Origin: an uncultured Veillonellaceae bacterium | Lineage (GTDB): Bacteria; Bacillota; Negativicutes; Veillonellales; Negativicoccaceae | NCBI GenBank assembly: GCA_945876385.1 | Contig: CAMCNU010000001.1 | Coordinates: forward strand, 124,001-188,000 | Reading direction: 5' to 3' | DNA length: 64,000 nt | Shown here: positions 45,327-55,669 of the stretch, piece after piece | How positions within the stretch are numbered: the stretch's first letter is position 1 | How the letters are laid out: each line of letters begins with the position of its first letter | Made by a program: the position numbers and the translations under genes | Notes under the pieces: model-generated | The model's database searches: none | Seen by the model: only the letters and a program-made list of their open reading frames with translations | What the model was told of the DNA's origin: nothing

Positions 45327-46142
45327 ATGATGAAAAAAATTGCATTTTACGGAAAGGGCGGCATCGGCAAGTCGACAACCGCATCGAATGTATCCGCGGC
45401 ATTGTCGCTGGCAGGTAAGTCGGTCTGTCAAATCGGTTGTGATCCCAAAAATGATTCGACACGATTGCTCTTGGGCGGAAATTGCCGTTCGACGGTACTG
45501 GATGTCGTCCATGAGAAAGAAGACGAAGTGGAATACGATGACGTCGTTCATACAGGCTTCAACGGTATCCGCTGTATTGAAGCGGGCGGTCCGGAACCGG
45601 GGGTCGGTTGTGCCGGCCGCGGCATCATCGTGGCACTGAAAACATTGGAAGCGTTGGATGCAATCGGTAACCCGGATGTGATTTTGTATGATGTATTGGG
45701 AGACGTCGTGTGCGGCGGCTTTGCCGTACCGATTCGGGAAGGATACGCCGAAGAAATCTATATCGTGACATCGGGGGAAATGATGGCACTGTATGCGGCG
45801 AATAATATTGCCAAAGGGATTTCTCGTTTTGCCAATCGAGGCAAAGTACGTCTGGGGGGATTGATTGCCAACAGTCGCAATGTGCATCGCGAGCGGGAAT
45901 TGATTGAAGCGTTTGCGGAGCGGTTGCATACGAAGCTGATTTGTTTTGTGCCCAGAGATCCGATGGTCCAGCAGGCGGAAATCCGGCGGCAAACGGTGTT
46001 GGAATATGCTCCGGAATGCGAGCAGGCCGGTGTTTATCGGGAGTTGGCAGAGTCCATCTGGAATAATGAAAGCGACTGTATCCCGACGCCGATGGGATTT
46101 GACGAACTGGAAGCGATGGTTTATCACTATGGCAGTCGATAA
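45327..46142 (+). CDS. NifH/BchL-like iron protein (nitrogenase superfamily reductase)
   Basis: The 271-residue protein has the P-loop GKGGIGKST (residues 9-17), a [13 protein letters not shown] segment, and the two cysteines that bridge a 4Fe-4S cluster in the dimer: Cys95 in PGVGCAGRG and Cys129 in [10 protein letters not shown]. These match Cys97 and Cys132 of Azotobacter NifH. Such proteins pass electrons with ATP hydrolysis to a two-subunit partner, which here is encoded next. Homologues with tetrapyrrole substrates are BchL, BchX and CfbC; which is closest cannot be told by eye. A second ATG lies one codon on. It is the first gene after the cobalamin riboswitch. Confidence 0.94.
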   Translation: MMKKIAFYGKGGIGKSTTASNVSAALSLAGKSVCQIGCDPKNDSTRLLLGGNCRSTVLDVVHEKEDEVEYDDVVHTGFNGIRCIEAGGPEPGVGCAGRGIIVALKTLEALDAIGNPDVILYDVLGDVVCGGFAVPIREGYAEEIYIVTSGEMMALYAANNIAKGISRFANRGKVRLGGLIANSRNVHRERELIEAFAERLHTKLICFVPRDPMVQQAEIRRQTVLEYAPECEQAGVYRELAESIWNNESDCIPTPMGFDELEAMVYHYGSR

Positions 46143-47427
46143 GCGTCGAACGGTCGTCGCCCAAAACAGTTGCAGTTGTGCAATGCCGGGAGTATGGCGT
46201 GCGGTGGCGCACAACCCGGGATGTGTGGTGGTGTACCACGCCCCGCGGGCATGTACACATGTGACGGGAACGATGGACCTGTACCAACATTATCATGATA
46301 TTGTCGGAAGTGAGCGTGAGAAAGAGCGCTATACGGCACCGTTGGTCAGCACGAATATCACGGATAAACAAACGATATTCGGCGGGGGAAAGTTGCTGGG
46401 GCGCTGTTTGGACTATGTTGCGGAAACATTTCGGCCGCAATATATTTTGCTTGCCAATTCGTGTATCAGCGGTGTTATCGGAGATGATACCGAAGGGATT
46501 TGTCGTGCCAAGGAGCGCGAGCACGGCATACCGATATTAAATACGGAAGCGCACGGCTTTTTGGACGGCGAGTATTACGGCGGATATTGCGACGCGGCCA
46601 AGCAATTGGTTGACCGCTTTATGACACGGCAAGAGGAGCGTTTGAATCAAATTTGCGTGTTGGGAGAAAAAGGCGGTCCGTATTCGCGAAACGCACAGGA
46701 TATTGCCCGCTTGTTTGCGGGGTTTCAAGTCGAGGCGCAACAACGTTTCCCGTCATATTGTTCGCTGGCGGACATGGCGCACATCGCCAAATCACGGTGG
46801 TTGGTTCCTTTGGGCGGATCTGCCAAGGCGTATGAATGGATGACCGGCCTGGCGAAGTACATGGGCGAGAAGTTGGATATGGAAGTGTTTGACGAGGATT
46901 ATCCGGTCGGGATTGAGGAGACGTATCGCTGGATTGCGCGAATGGGAGACTTTTTAGGTCAGCCCGAACGGGTTGCCGATGCACAGCAGCAGGCCCGCAT
47001 CGAACTGGAAGATGCATTGTATCAATACGGCGAATCGCTATCCGGTCAGCATGTAGCGATTGTACTCGGGCGTCGTTTGGCCAACAGCAATCCGCGCTGG
47101 GTATTGGAATTTGTCGGTAAAGTCGGTATGCACATTGACGGGATTGTGTTTATCGGTGCAGGCAGTCGGGGCAGTTGGGCGGACTGGTTGTCCAAGTGGA
47201 AGATACCGGAAGAAATACCTCTATTTGCGGAAGAAGATGCAGAGTCCGTGTTGACAGAGACGGACTTGGTATTGACTACCGTTGAATTGGAGGGGGCGCC
47301 CTATAAACAATTATTTTTACCGATGGTTCCGCCGATTGGGATTGCAGGACTGACCTATATTTATCGGCGGCTATTTCAGTTGTCTTGTTACCGTCGTCGG
47401 CGAGGGGTGATTTTAAATGGCTGGTAA
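46129..47427 (+). CDS. Nitrogenase component 1-like protein (NifD/BchN type)
   Basis: The 432-residue protein has the family layout with cysteines at 15, 17, 32, 42, 93 and 112. These include HNPGC, APRAC and [13 protein letters not shown], the usual region for a bridging Fe-S cluster and the IGDD turn. Later segments [15 protein letters not shown] and IPLFAEED fit the third Rossmann-like domain. It should pair with the next gene product and take electrons from the NifH-like protein. The frame extends upstream inside the previous gene; the ATG at 46129 gives the natural start with a 14-base overlap. The substrate is unknown. Confidence 0.9.
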   Translation: MAVDKRRTVVAQNSCSCAMPGVWRAVAHNPGCVVVYHAPRACTHVTGTMDLYQHYHDIVGSEREKERYTAPLVSTNITDKQTIFGGGKLLGRCLDYVAETFRPQYILLANSCISGVIGDDTEGICRAKEREHGIPILNTEAHGFLDGEYYGGYCDAAKQLVDRFMTRQEERLNQICVLGEKGGPYSRNAQDIARLFAGFQVEAQQRFPSYCSLADMAHIAKSRWLVPLGGSAKAYEWMTGLAKYMGEKLDMEVFDEDYPVGIEETYRWIARMGDFLGQPERVADAQQQARIELEDALYQYGESLSGQHVAIVLGRRLANSNPRWVLEFVGKVGMHIDGIVFIGAGSRGSWADWLSKWKIPEEIPLFAEEDAESVLTETDLVLTTVELEGAPYKQLFLPMVPPIGIAGLTYIYRRLFQLSCYRRRRGVILNGW

Positions 47428-48715
47428 ACAGTGGGAAAATCAATGTCATACTGTATCCAGTTGTGCATTGGCCGGTGCGGCAACATTTTTTGCAGGGATT
47501 CCGGATGCATTTGTCGTAGCCAACGGACCGGCGTGGTGTTATTTTTATGCGTTGCGTAAAGTCGAGCGTCCGGACAACTATATGGCGCAACGTTTTTTTT
47601 CTACCTATGCGGATAACGGCTCGGTTGTATTCGGGACGGAAGAAAAGCTGAGTGCGGCACTGGACCTGGTCGCATCGATGACACCTCCGCCACAAGTCAT
47701 GCTGGTGGAAAACAGCTGTGCCATCAGTCTTATCGGTGATGATATTGCAGGAATTACCGCCCATCACAGTCTTCCCTGTCCGGTCGTGACGATGGATTCC
47801 GGAGGATTGGTCGGAGGACACTGGGAAGGGTACCGTAAAGCGGCATTGGAATATTTTCGCAAGATGCCGCCGGATACAGCAGTCACCAGCGTTGAAAAGA
47901 CCGTTAATTTGTTGGGGAGTGATGCGTCGTATTTATATGAAAACGATGACATGGAGGAATTGCGGCGCATGCTGGGGAAAATCGGCGTGCACGTACATGC
48001 GGTCGTCGGCAACGGCGCGAATGTCGAAACGTTGAAAACGTTGAAAAAAGCCGAGTTGAATATCGTCATCCATCCGGAATGCGGAGAGTCGTTGGCTCGT
48101 TTTTTGCAGGATGAATACGGCATGCCGTATCTCATGTTGCCGCTCCCGTACGGGATGGAGGCAACGGAGAAATGGGTGCACGGTATCGGTGACGCGCTGT
48201 CGTTGCCGGGCGCGGCATATCAGGACATCGATGCGGAAATAGCCGCTACGGAAGAAAAACTGTATCGCTATACTCGTGACGCGCAGAAGGTCTGGGGCGA
48301 GCCGTGGTTTGACACCGTGCTGGTTTGCGGGCCGTCATCAGTGGCGTACGGAATTGCCGGTGCGGTGCGGACGGAATGGGCGGATACGGCGAAGTTGGAA
48401 GTGTTTACTCATGATGAACGCGAAAAAAACAGTGAGGTTGTGTATCCATCCGGTCATGAAATGGCGACAAGCGCAGGTGTGCTGGTGGAGTTGTTGCAAG
48501 CATGCGCCGGATTGGTGCTGGGGTCAGGACACGAGCGTAAAATTATAACGGAACATGCATCGGCGCAATGGCGTTTTGCCGCTATCGCGCAGCCCGATCC
48601 GTTGACGGTGGCATTGACGACGCATCCGCAAATGGGTATCGTCGGGACCTGTGTGATGGCGCAAGAAATTTGGCGAGAACATATTACGTCGCACTATATG
48701 GGGAGAACATCATGA
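47417..48715 (+). CDS. Nitrogenase component 1-like protein (NifK/BchB type)
   Basis: The 432-residue protein has cysteines at 10, 16, 41 and 101, in the contexts ENQCHTVSSCALAGA, NGPAWCYF and VENSCAISLIGDD. The last parallels the same motif of the preceding protein, so the two look like paralogous halves of a heterotetramer. The C-terminal part has VCGPSSVAYGIAG and LGSGHERKI. Its length is close to BchN/BchB and shorter than NifK. The ATG lies 11 bases before the stop of the previous gene, and its own stop overlaps the cobN start as ATGA. Confidence 0.9.
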   Translation: MAGKQWENQCHTVSSCALAGAATFFAGIPDAFVVANGPAWCYFYALRKVERPDNYMAQRFFSTYADNGSVVFGTEEKLSAALDLVASMTPPPQVMLVENSCAISLIGDDIAGITAHHSLPCPVVTMDSGGLVGGHWEGYRKAALEYFRKMPPDTAVTSVEKTVNLLGSDASYLYENDDMEELRRMLGKIGVHVHAVVGNGANVETLKTLKKAELNIVIHPECGESLARFLQDEYGMPYLMLPLPYGMEATEKWVHGIGDALSLPGAAYQDIDAEIAATEEKLYRYTRDAQKVWGEPWFDTVLVCGPSSVAYGIAGAVRTEWADTAKLEVFTHDEREKNSEVVYPSGHEMATSAGVLVELLQACAGLVLGSGHERKIITEHASAQWRFAAIAQPDPLTVALTTHPQMGIVGTCVMAQEIWREHITSHYMGRTS

Positions 48716-51700
48716 AAGTGTTATTTTTGTTGACACGACAAAAGGATGCGGACGAGTACGCTCTCTTAACGGCGGCATACGACAGTTTGGAAGTCGACTG
48801 TGCAACCGTCTCTGCGGCAACGCGCTGGGATGAGATGTGGGAACGTCGGGTACAAGCGGTCGGATATGTAGTGCTGGGACTTGACCCGATTAATTTGACG
48901 GCGGAATTCACGGCCGCGCTCCAATCCTCCACGCAGCGTAACGGTGTTTGTGTTATTGCATTGACCGCAGAGCGGCTGGTATGGGAGAACGAAATCACAG
49001 AACCGAAGCGGAGGCGGTTTTTCCAGTATTTCAAGTATGGGGGAAAAGTCAATCGGCAGTACCTGGTAACCGCACTGAGCAACATTGAGCAGGATCGGGA
49101 CTTACCGCGCCCCGTAGAGATTCCCTGGCAAGGTGTAGTTGTGGAAGATGAGGTCATCTCTTTGGCGGAGTATTGCCGACGACACTTGCCTGCGACGCCT
49201 TCTCCTACCGTCTTGTTTTTGTTCCATCGGGAGCAATGGTTGCGCGGCGAAACGCAAATCATTGACGCACTTTGTGCGGAAACGAAACGACAGGGCGCGT
49301 ATCCGATTGCATTGTTCTGTCAATTCGGTGCGATTCCGGCTGAGCGTTACGAAGGAGTCGGAGCTGTGTTTACGCAAATCGCAGGCGGACTCCCCATTGA
49401 TGCGGTCGTTACCTTGCAGCAGCAAAGTATGACGGGGATGGAAGGATTTGATCCGCAGGTGCTTCTTCGTGCCGGCGTGCCCGTGTTGCAGGCGTATACG
49501 TTGTATACTACGGAAGAGCGTTGGCAACAAAACCCGGACGGCATGGGCAGCGCGGAGTTGGGGACACAGGTGATTTTGCCTGAATTTGACGGGGTCATTC
49601 ACACCAATCCGGTCGCCGCACTTGCGCAAGAGAGCGGTCGCGAGCGGGCATATCGGCCACTGGCGGAACGAATCCGCATGGTGGTAGCCAAAGCAATCGG
49701 ATGGGCAAAGCTGCGGCATGTCGAGACCGCTGTGAAAAAAGTCGCCATCGTACTGCATAATTACCCGCCGAAGAATTCCAATATCGGTTCGGCGGCGGGG
49801 TTGGATACACCGGCCAGCCTGTATCGTTTGTTACGAGAGATGGAGCAGGAAGGCTATGCGGTGGGAGGGCTGCCCGATTCACCGGAAGAATTGATGGAAA
49901 TGGTATTGGCGGTAGCGACAAACGATCGTGCGTGGATCAGTGAATCCTCGCTGCGATTGGCGCAGGGAAAGATGTCCGATGCTACGTATATCGGCTATTA
50001 TCAAACGTTTGCCGCTTCGAATCAAGAAGAGCTTGACGCACATTGGGGGAATCCTCCCGGCGATGTACTTCATTTTGATGATTATTTGTTGATTCCGGGC
50101 ATTGCGTTCGGCAATATCTGGGTGGGAGTACAACCGCCGCGCGGATTTGGTGAGAATCTTTCGGCGGTATACCACAGCCCGACGTTGCCCCCGACCCATC
50201 AATATCTGGCGTTTTATGAGTGGCTGCGTAGCGGCTGGTGCGCGGATGCGGTGATTCATTTGGGTACGCACGGATCGATGGAGTGGCTCCCCGGCAAGGG
50301 GACGGGCCTCTCGGAAACCTGCTATCCGGATCGTTCGTTGCGGATGATTCCCGATATTTATCCGTATTGGATTACGATTGTCGGCGAAGGAATACAGGCA
50401 AAACGTCGCGGAGCGGCCTGCTTAATCGGCCATATGTCACCGCCGCAGGAAGAGGCCGGGTTGTACGGTCCGTATGTACAGCTGGCACGTTTGGTCGATG
50501 AGTATCGTGCCTTGGCCGGACGGAATGCCGCTCCTGAAGAGCTGCGTCAGCGAATTGTTGCCGCGGCAAGTGAGTTGGATTTTTCCGTGCCGGACGGAGA
50601 GGACGAGGCGGAGTGGATCGGACGATTGCATGACAGGTTGGAAGATTTGATGTACTTGCAGATTCGCATCGGTTTGCATGTTTTGGGGCATGTCCCGCAA
50701 GGTGACGAAATAAGTACGTATCTATCCATGTTAACGAATGAACCGAACGGTGAAGTGCCGTCGCTTTTGCAAACGTTCATGGAGACTTGTGCGGATGCCG
50801 ACGGAACCGATTCGGAAACAAGACGAGCGCGGGGACGGTTATTACGTGACGAATGGATACAATGGTTGATTGCGCACGACTATGATGTTACGCGGGCGAT
50901 GCAGTCGGAGTGGGCGGAGAACAACGGAGTCTTGCCGGCCTCTGTATCGGAGTTGCAGACACTTGCGGAATATATCCGCAAGCATATTGTACCGGCATTG
51001 CGGCATACCGTATGGGAACTTACCCATACGGTGCAGGCGCTGGACGGCAAGTATATTGAACCGTCGCTCGGCGGTGCGCCGACTTCCGGAAATGCGGATA
51101 TTTTGCCGACGGGGAGAAACTTCACCTCGGCGGACCCGCGTACATTCCCGACGGAGCAAGCAATGGATGTCGGTGCGGTGCTGGCGGAGCAGGCATTGGA
51201 GCGCTTCATTCAAGAAGAGGGACGCTATCCCGAAAGTATCGGCATTATTTTGTGGGCGACCGCCCAGATGCGCACATACGGTCAGTGCCTGGGAGAAATA
51301 TTTGCGTTGTTGGGGGTACGCCCGATTCGACAAGCAGGTAACGGAAAGATTGTCGGCTTGGAAGTGATTCCGACGTCGGCATTGGGACGGCCGCGCATTG
51401 ATGTGACGGCGCGTATCAGCGGACTGTTTCGCGATACAATGCCTTCCGCCGCTCGTTGGGTGCAACAGGCGACTGATATCGTCGCCAAGCTGGATGAGAG
51501 TACGGAAGAAAATTATGTCCGGAAGCATTTGTTGGAGGATATTGCAGATTTAAAAGCTTCCGGACTGGGGGAGGAGGAGGCCTGGATATGCGCACGTTGG
51601 CGGGTATTCGGCGATCCGCCGGGAGCTTACGGTGCCGGTGTCGGGTCGGTACTGGAAACACAAAACTGGGAAACGAAAGAAGATTTGGCCTCCGTTTATG

Positions 51701-52320
51701 CCCGTTGGTCTTCGTATGCTGTACAGGAAGATGGTCCGGCGATGGCCGCGGAACAGGCGTTTGCCCTTCGATTGCGCTGCATGGAAGTAACGATTCAAAA
51801 TGCGGATAACCGCGAGAGCCATCTGCTGAATTCGGACGATTATAATGCCTATCACGGCGGCTTGAATGCATCGGTGGAAGTAGCTCGAGGCAAAGCGCCG
51901 TTAGCAGTGATGGGGGACAGTTCACGAAGAAGTGCACCGGTTACGCGTACCATTGCCGAAGAAACGGATCGCTTGATTCGCGCGGAGGCGCTGAATCCGA
52001 AGTTTATTGAAGGCATGAAGAAACACGGTTACAAAGGCGCCATGGAATTGGCCAACTATGCGGCGCACTTATACCAATGGGATGCAACCAGTGACGTGGC
52101 AGAAGATTGGATGTATCATCGCCTGGCGCAAACCTATGCGTTTGATGAGGAGATGCAGGCGTGGTGGAAAAAGGTGAATCCGTGGGCCTTAAAGCGTTTG
52201 ACGGAAGTGCTGCTGGAGGCTTGGCAAAGAAAGTTATGGGAGGCGCCGGCGGAAGATGTGCGGATGTTGCAAGAACTCCTTCTCAGCATGGAGGGAGAAT
52301 TGGAAGATGTATCGCAATAA
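48712..52320 (+). CDS. CobN/ChlH-family metal chelatase large subunit, copy 1
   Basis: The 1202-residue protein is full length for CobN/BchH. It has NYPPKNSNIGSAAGLDTPAS, FDDYLLIPGIAFGNIWV, the family hallmark HLGTHGSMEWLPGKGTG (His516 and His520), PSLGGAPTSGNADILPTGRN, DVTARISGLFRDTMPSA and GDPPGAYGAG. With ChlI- and ChlD-like partners, CobN-type proteins insert metal into a tetrapyrrole using ATP; a CobN relative, HmuS, acts in haem use in Bacteroidota. The cell already has CbiK for cobalt entry, so a different substrate or reaction is likely. GGGGAG precedes the ATG. Confidence 0.93.
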   Translation: MKVLFLLTRQKDADEYALLTAAYDSLEVDCATVSAATRWDEMWERRVQAVGYVVLGLDPINLTAEFTAALQSSTQRNGVCVIALTAERLVWENEITEPKRRRFFQYFKYGGKVNRQYLVTALSNIEQDRDLPRPVEIPWQGVVVEDEVISLAEYCRRHLPATPSPTVLFLFHREQWLRGETQIIDALCAETKRQGAYPIALFCQFGAIPAERYEGVGAVFTQIAGGLPIDAVVTLQQQSMTGMEGFDPQVLLRAGVPVLQAYTLYTTEERWQQNPDGMGSAELGTQVILPEFDGVIHTNPVAALAQESGRERAYRPLAERIRMVVAKAIGWAKLRHVETAVKKVAIVLHNYPPKNSNIGSAAGLDTPASLYRLLREMEQEGYAVGGLPDSPEELMEMVLAVATNDRAWISESSLRLAQGKMSDATYIGYYQTFAASNQEELDAHWGNPPGDVLHFDDYLLIPGIAFGNIWVGVQPPRGFGENLSAVYHSPTLPPTHQYLAFYEWLRSGWCADAVIHLGTHGSMEWLPGKGTGLSETCYPDRSLRMIPDIYPYWITIVGEGIQAKRRGAACLIGHMSPPQEEAGLYGPYVQLARLVDEYRALAGRNAAPEELRQRIVAAASELDFSVPDGEDEAEWIGRLHDRLEDLMYLQIRIGLHVLGHVPQGDEISTYLSMLTNEPNGEVPSLLQTFMETCADADGTDSETRRARGRLLRDEWIQWLIAHDYDVTRAMQSEWAENNGVLPASVSELQTLAEYIRKHIVPALRHTVWELTHTVQALDGKYIEPSLGGAPTSGNADILPTGRNFTSADPRTFPTEQAMDVGAVLAEQALERFIQEEGRYPESIGIILWATAQMRTYGQCLGEIFALLGVRPIRQAGNGKIVGLEVIPTSALGRPRIDVTARISGLFRDTMPSAARWVQQATDIVAKLDESTEENYVRKHLLEDIADLKASGLGEEEAWICARWRVFGDPPGAYGAGVGSVLETQNWETKEDLASVYARWSSYAVQEDGPAMAAEQAFALRLRCMEVTIQNADNRESHLLNSDDYNAYHGGLNASVEVARGKAPLAVMGDSSRRSAPVTRTIAEETDRLIRAEALNPKFIEGMKKHGYKGAMELANYAAHLYQWDATSDVAEDWMYHRLAQTYAFDEEMQAWWKKVNPWALKRLTEVLLEAWQRKLWEAPAEDVRMLQELLLSMEGELEDVSQ

Positions 52321-52335
52321 GCAGAGGGGAGAGCA

Positions 52336-53379
52336 ATGATTCAATCAAATTGGGGAAAGTCAAGTATGCTGATGGTGTTGGTGATAGCCTTGGCGAGTTT
52401 GATGATGATGGCATTGTACATGGGGCAAATTCCGGTACCGGCCAGTTCCGTTTTCCATGATTGGGCCCTGCGACTGGGGTGGAATGTCAGTTGGGGCGAG
52501 TCTTTGACTCCGGAGCAAAACGCGGTATTGTGGTATATTCGCTTGCCGCGCATTTGCGTCGCCATCCTGGTCGGCAGTGCGTTGGCGATAGCGGGTGCCG
52601 TGATGCAGGGAGTGTTCGGTAACCCGCTGGCAGATCCGGGAATTATCGGTGTGTCCGCGGGGGCATCATTCGGCGCGGTCATTGCGGTGAGCTTGGGGTT
52701 GACGTCGGCGGGTATGTTTTATATGCCGGCCTTTGCCTTTATCGGCGCCTTTGCATCGGTCTTACTGACCATCAGCTTGACCATGCGAGGCGGCAAGATT
52801 CCGACGATGAGCTTATTGTTGGCCGGTGTTGCCGTCAGCATGCTTCTCGGTGCCTTGACCAGCGGTATCTTGACCTTTATGAATGAATACCGCTTGAAGG
52901 AGTTCCTGTTTTGGATGGTCGGCGGATTGGATTATCGGCGCTGGGAGCATGTCTATTTAGCGATTGTCCCTATTCTCATAGGTATGTCTGTGTTGTGTTT
53001 GTTGTCTCGCCATTTGAATGTGCTGGTACTTGGGGATGTAGAGGCGAAATCCCTGGGATTGCCGGTTGTTTGGTATCGGATTTTGTTTTTGGGACTGGCG
53101 TCCGTCATTACGGCGACAGCGGTTTGTGTCAGCGGTTCAATCGGGTTTGTCGGTCTGATTGTGCCGCATATTATGCGTTTGCTGATTGGTCCCGATCATC
53201 GTTTGCTGTTGCCGGCGTCGGCCTTGGCAGGAGCGCTGTTTCTTCTGTTTTGTGATACCTTGGGGCGCACGATTATGCCGCCGACAGAAATTCGGGTGGG
53301 CATTATGACGGCGTTGCTCGGTGCGCCGTACTTCCTGTTTCTTTTGCGGCGGATGCGTCGGCATGGAGGTGCGTTCTGA
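52336..53379 (+). CDS. FecCD-family ABC transporter permease
   Basis: The 347-residue membrane protein has about ten hydrophobic segments and the FecCD signatures LWYIRLPRICVAILVGS, GNPLADPGIIGVSAGASFG, LGDVEAKSLGLP and GFVGLIVPHIMRLLIG. It is a paralogue of the 29709 permease. It forms the channel for import of the cluster's ligand. GAGGGGAGAG precedes the ATG; its stop shares one base with the ATPase start. Confidence 0.92.
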   Translation: MIQSNWGKSSMLMVLVIALASLMMMALYMGQIPVPASSVFHDWALRLGWNVSWGESLTPEQNAVLWYIRLPRICVAILVGSALAIAGAVMQGVFGNPLADPGIIGVSAGASFGAVIAVSLGLTSAGMFYMPAFAFIGAFASVLLTISLTMRGGKIPTMSLLLAGVAVSMLLGALTSGILTFMNEYRLKEFLFWMVGGLDYRRWEHVYLAIVPILIGMSVLCLLSRHLNVLVLGDVEAKSLGLPVVWYRILFLGLASVITATAVCVSGSIGFVGLIVPHIMRLLIGPDHRLLLPASALAGALFLLFCDTLGRTIMPPTEIRVGIMTALLGAPYFLFLLRRMRRHGGAF

Positions 53380-54584
53380 TGGGGCGTGAAATTTTACAGG
53401 CGACTGATATTTCGGTAACGTTAAATGATACGGCAATTATTCACAAGGCGTCGTTGCGTTTGCAAGAAGGGGAATTTGTCGGTGTCATCGGGCCGAACGG
53501 TGCGGGCAAAAGTACTTTGCTTAAGGCCATTCGGGGTATCGTGTCCCGCATCGGCGGCGATGTCGTGCTGCAGGGCAAGCCGCTCGAGCAGTATGCGGAA
53601 AAAGAGATTGCTCGGGAATTGGCATTTATGCAGCAGGATATGCATGTAGGATTCGGATTTACTGCAGAAGAAGTGGTACTCACATCCCGATATCCGTATC
53701 TGGCCTGGTGGGAAAACGAGAAGAAAGATGACTATCGTATTGTAGAAGAATGTATGCGATTTACCGGTGTCTATCATCTGCGCGATAAGATTGTCAATCA
53801 GCTTTCCGGCGGGGAGCGGCAGCGTGTATTGCTGGCCAAAGTATTGGCACAGGAAACGCCGATTATTTTCTTGGATGAGCCGACCGCCAGTTTGGACTTG
53901 GTGTACCAAGAAGAGATTTTCCGGTATTGTCGGTCGCTTACGGAACGCGGAAAGACGATTGTGATGATTTGTCATGACTTAACGATGGCAGCGCGCTATT
54001 GCTCGCGTTTGGTTCTTTTGGCGCAAGGCGCTATCTGTGCAGACGGTAAGCCGGAAGAGGTAATGACGGCAGAGAACTTGGTCAATACATTCGGGCTGCA
54101 TTCGATTGTCTATCGGAATCCGATTTCAGGGTATTTGGATTTGTATACGTATGAAAAGCGCGGGGCAGTGCAGGATACACAGGCCGTTGTCGGGGCGGTC
54201 GTGTGCGGTGAAGGTGAAGAAGCCGCACAATTGTTACGGACACTGTATGTACGCGGTGTTCCGTTTGAAGTCGCTCCGGCGGCGAAGAATTCGGTTGCCG
54301 CGTATCGAGCATCCGTGTTCGGCGTGCCGGTGCGATCTGCCGAAAATTGTCTGGCCTCGGAGGATGTCGGGAGGCCGACGGTGTTGTTCGGTTACGGGAT
54401 ACAATGTGAAGCGGAATGGCAGTGGTTTTTGCGTATGTCCAAGCAAGCCGTACGGGTGTATTGCGACGCAGAAACGGCGGAGCGTTTCGTGCATGCGGAG
54501 GCGGATAAGTCGGTGATACAGCAGGAAAAGTGGCATGTTCTTTCATCGGAAGAAGCATTGCAACGGGAGTACGGCACATTGTGA
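53379..54584 (+). CDS. ABC transporter ATPase with C-terminal extra domain
   Basis: Residues about 1-260 are a FecE/BtuD-type ATPase: Walker A GPNGAGKST, LSGGERQRVLLAKVLAQ, Walker B IIFLDEPTASLDL and the H-loop ICHDLTMAARYC. Residues about 265-401 form an added domain with VVGAVVCGEGEEAAQLL, a nucleotide-like GxG start, and no recognised catalytic motif. Similar tails occur on some cobalamin-type ATPases of about 400 residues. It works with the preceding permease. The stop overlaps the GTG start of the radical SAM gene. Confidence 0.9.
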   Translation: MGREILQATDISVTLNDTAIIHKASLRLQEGEFVGVIGPNGAGKSTLLKAIRGIVSRIGGDVVLQGKPLEQYAEKEIARELAFMQQDMHVGFGFTAEEVVLTSRYPYLAWWENEKKDDYRIVEECMRFTGVYHLRDKIVNQLSGGERQRVLLAKVLAQETPIIFLDEPTASLDLVYQEEIFRYCRSLTERGKTIVMICHDLTMAARYCSRLVLLAQGAICADGKPEEVMTAENLVNTFGLHSIVYRNPISGYLDLYTYEKRGAVQDTQAVVGAVVCGEGEEAAQLLRTLYVRGVPFEVAPAAKNSVAAYRASVFGVPVRSAENCLASEDVGRPTVLFGYGIQCEAEWQWFLRMSKQAVRVYCDAETAERFVHAEADKSVIQQEKWHVLSSEEALQREYGTL

Positions 54585-55669
54585 ACGAGTCGGTCAATAC
54601 ACCTGTGTGCGCAGTCGATGGCGAGATGCACAGTGACATACGGATGTTGATTTTGGCACTTACCGGTGCATGCAATTTCCGCTGTACCTATTGTTATGCT
54701 TCCGCACAGACGCCGGTTAAAATACCTCGGGCGGCCTTGCGCTGGGCACTGGATTTGGCCGGCGCATCCGGAAATCCGTTCGTGGTACAATTTACCGGTG
54801 GAGAGCCGCTACTGGCGTTTGAGCGTCTGGTGTATGCGGTCAATTATATTCGCGAGAAAAAGTATCCGGCGACATTGCAGATTCAGACCAATGCAAGCTT
54901 AGTCACGCCGACGATTGCCAAGTACTTGGCGGCGGAAAAAATCGGTGTGGGAGTAAGTCTGGACGGCGGCGTGGAAGCCAATGACGCGGCACGTCAATAT
55001 CCGGACCGGAGCGGTACCGCTACCGACATCATGCGCGGCCTGCAAATACTGGCACAGGAAGGCGTTGCTGTCGGTATGACGTGCGTAGTTGGTGCGCATA
55101 ATATCGATTCCTTACAATCCGTAGTGGATATGGCTTACTATGCAGGTAATGTCCGGAAGTTGGGATTCGACTTACTCCGACCGCAAGGGCGTGCGCATTC
55201 GCAATCGGTTGTCAGCGAAGAGGAGATGGCAACGGCATTGCGTGCGGTAATGCAGCGAGCGGATGAGTTGGAACGATTGACCGGTCAGCATCTGATTTTT
55301 GTGCATGGACAGCGGGTGGCGCAATTGGAATCGGGGCGTACGGAAGTGTTTGCCCATTGCTATGCAATGACACATCATGCACTTTTTGTGAATCCGCTGG
55401 GAGAGTGTTACGCTTGCGCATCGCTTTCCGCGTATCCGCAGTTTCGTATCGGGTCATATCAAGAAGGTCTGCGGCAACGCGCCGGGCAAGCCGCATCCGA
55501 GGAAATACGCAAGGCGATGGAGCGTTGCTATCGTTGTGAATTTTTAGACACTTGCGGCGGCGGTTGTTATGCACGCTGGGCCGGAGGAAGTACGGCCCAT
55601 GAAGCGGAGTGTCGATTGAAACAAATGTTTATTTATCGCTATGAGAAACAAAAAGGGGGATTACGATGA
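54581..55669 (+). CDS. Radical SAM protein with SPASM-type C-terminus
   Basis: The 362-residue protein has the radical SAM cluster motif CNFRCTYC (Cys31, Cys35, Cys38), FTGGEPLL, and a C-terminal set of cysteines (about 276, 279, 316, 319, 325, 329 and 343) in [20 protein letters not shown] and AECRL, the SPASM pattern for extra Fe-S clusters. Related enzymes mature peptides or modify tetrapyrroles (AhbC, AhbD, NirJ). The tetrapyrrole setting favours the latter, but no small peptide gene or specific motif proves it. The start is taken as GTG at 54581, overlapping the ATPase stop; an ATG at 54626 is possible. Confidence 0.87.
   Translation: MNESVNTPVCAVDGEMHSDIRMLILALTGACNFRCTYCYASAQTPVKIPRAALRWALDLAGASGNPFVVQFTGGEPLLAFERLVYAVNYIREKKYPATLQIQTNASLVTPTIAKYLAAEKIGVGVSLDGGVEANDAARQYPDRSGTATDIMRGLQILAQEGVAVGMTCVVGAHNIDSLQSVVDMAYYAGNVRKLGFDLLRPQGRAHSQSVVSEEEMATALRAVMQRADELERLTGQHLIFVHGQRVAQLESGRTEVFAHCYAMTHHALFVNPLGECYACASLSAYPQFRIGSYQEGLRQRAGQAASEEIRKAMERCYRCEFLDTCGGGCYARWAGGSTAHEAECRLKQMFIYRYEKQKGGLR

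Noticed and set aside
45327-48715. A true nitrogen-fixing nitrogenase (nifHDK)
   Set aside because: The component-1 proteins are short and no cofactor-building nif genes are present; a cobalamin riboswitch also argues against it.
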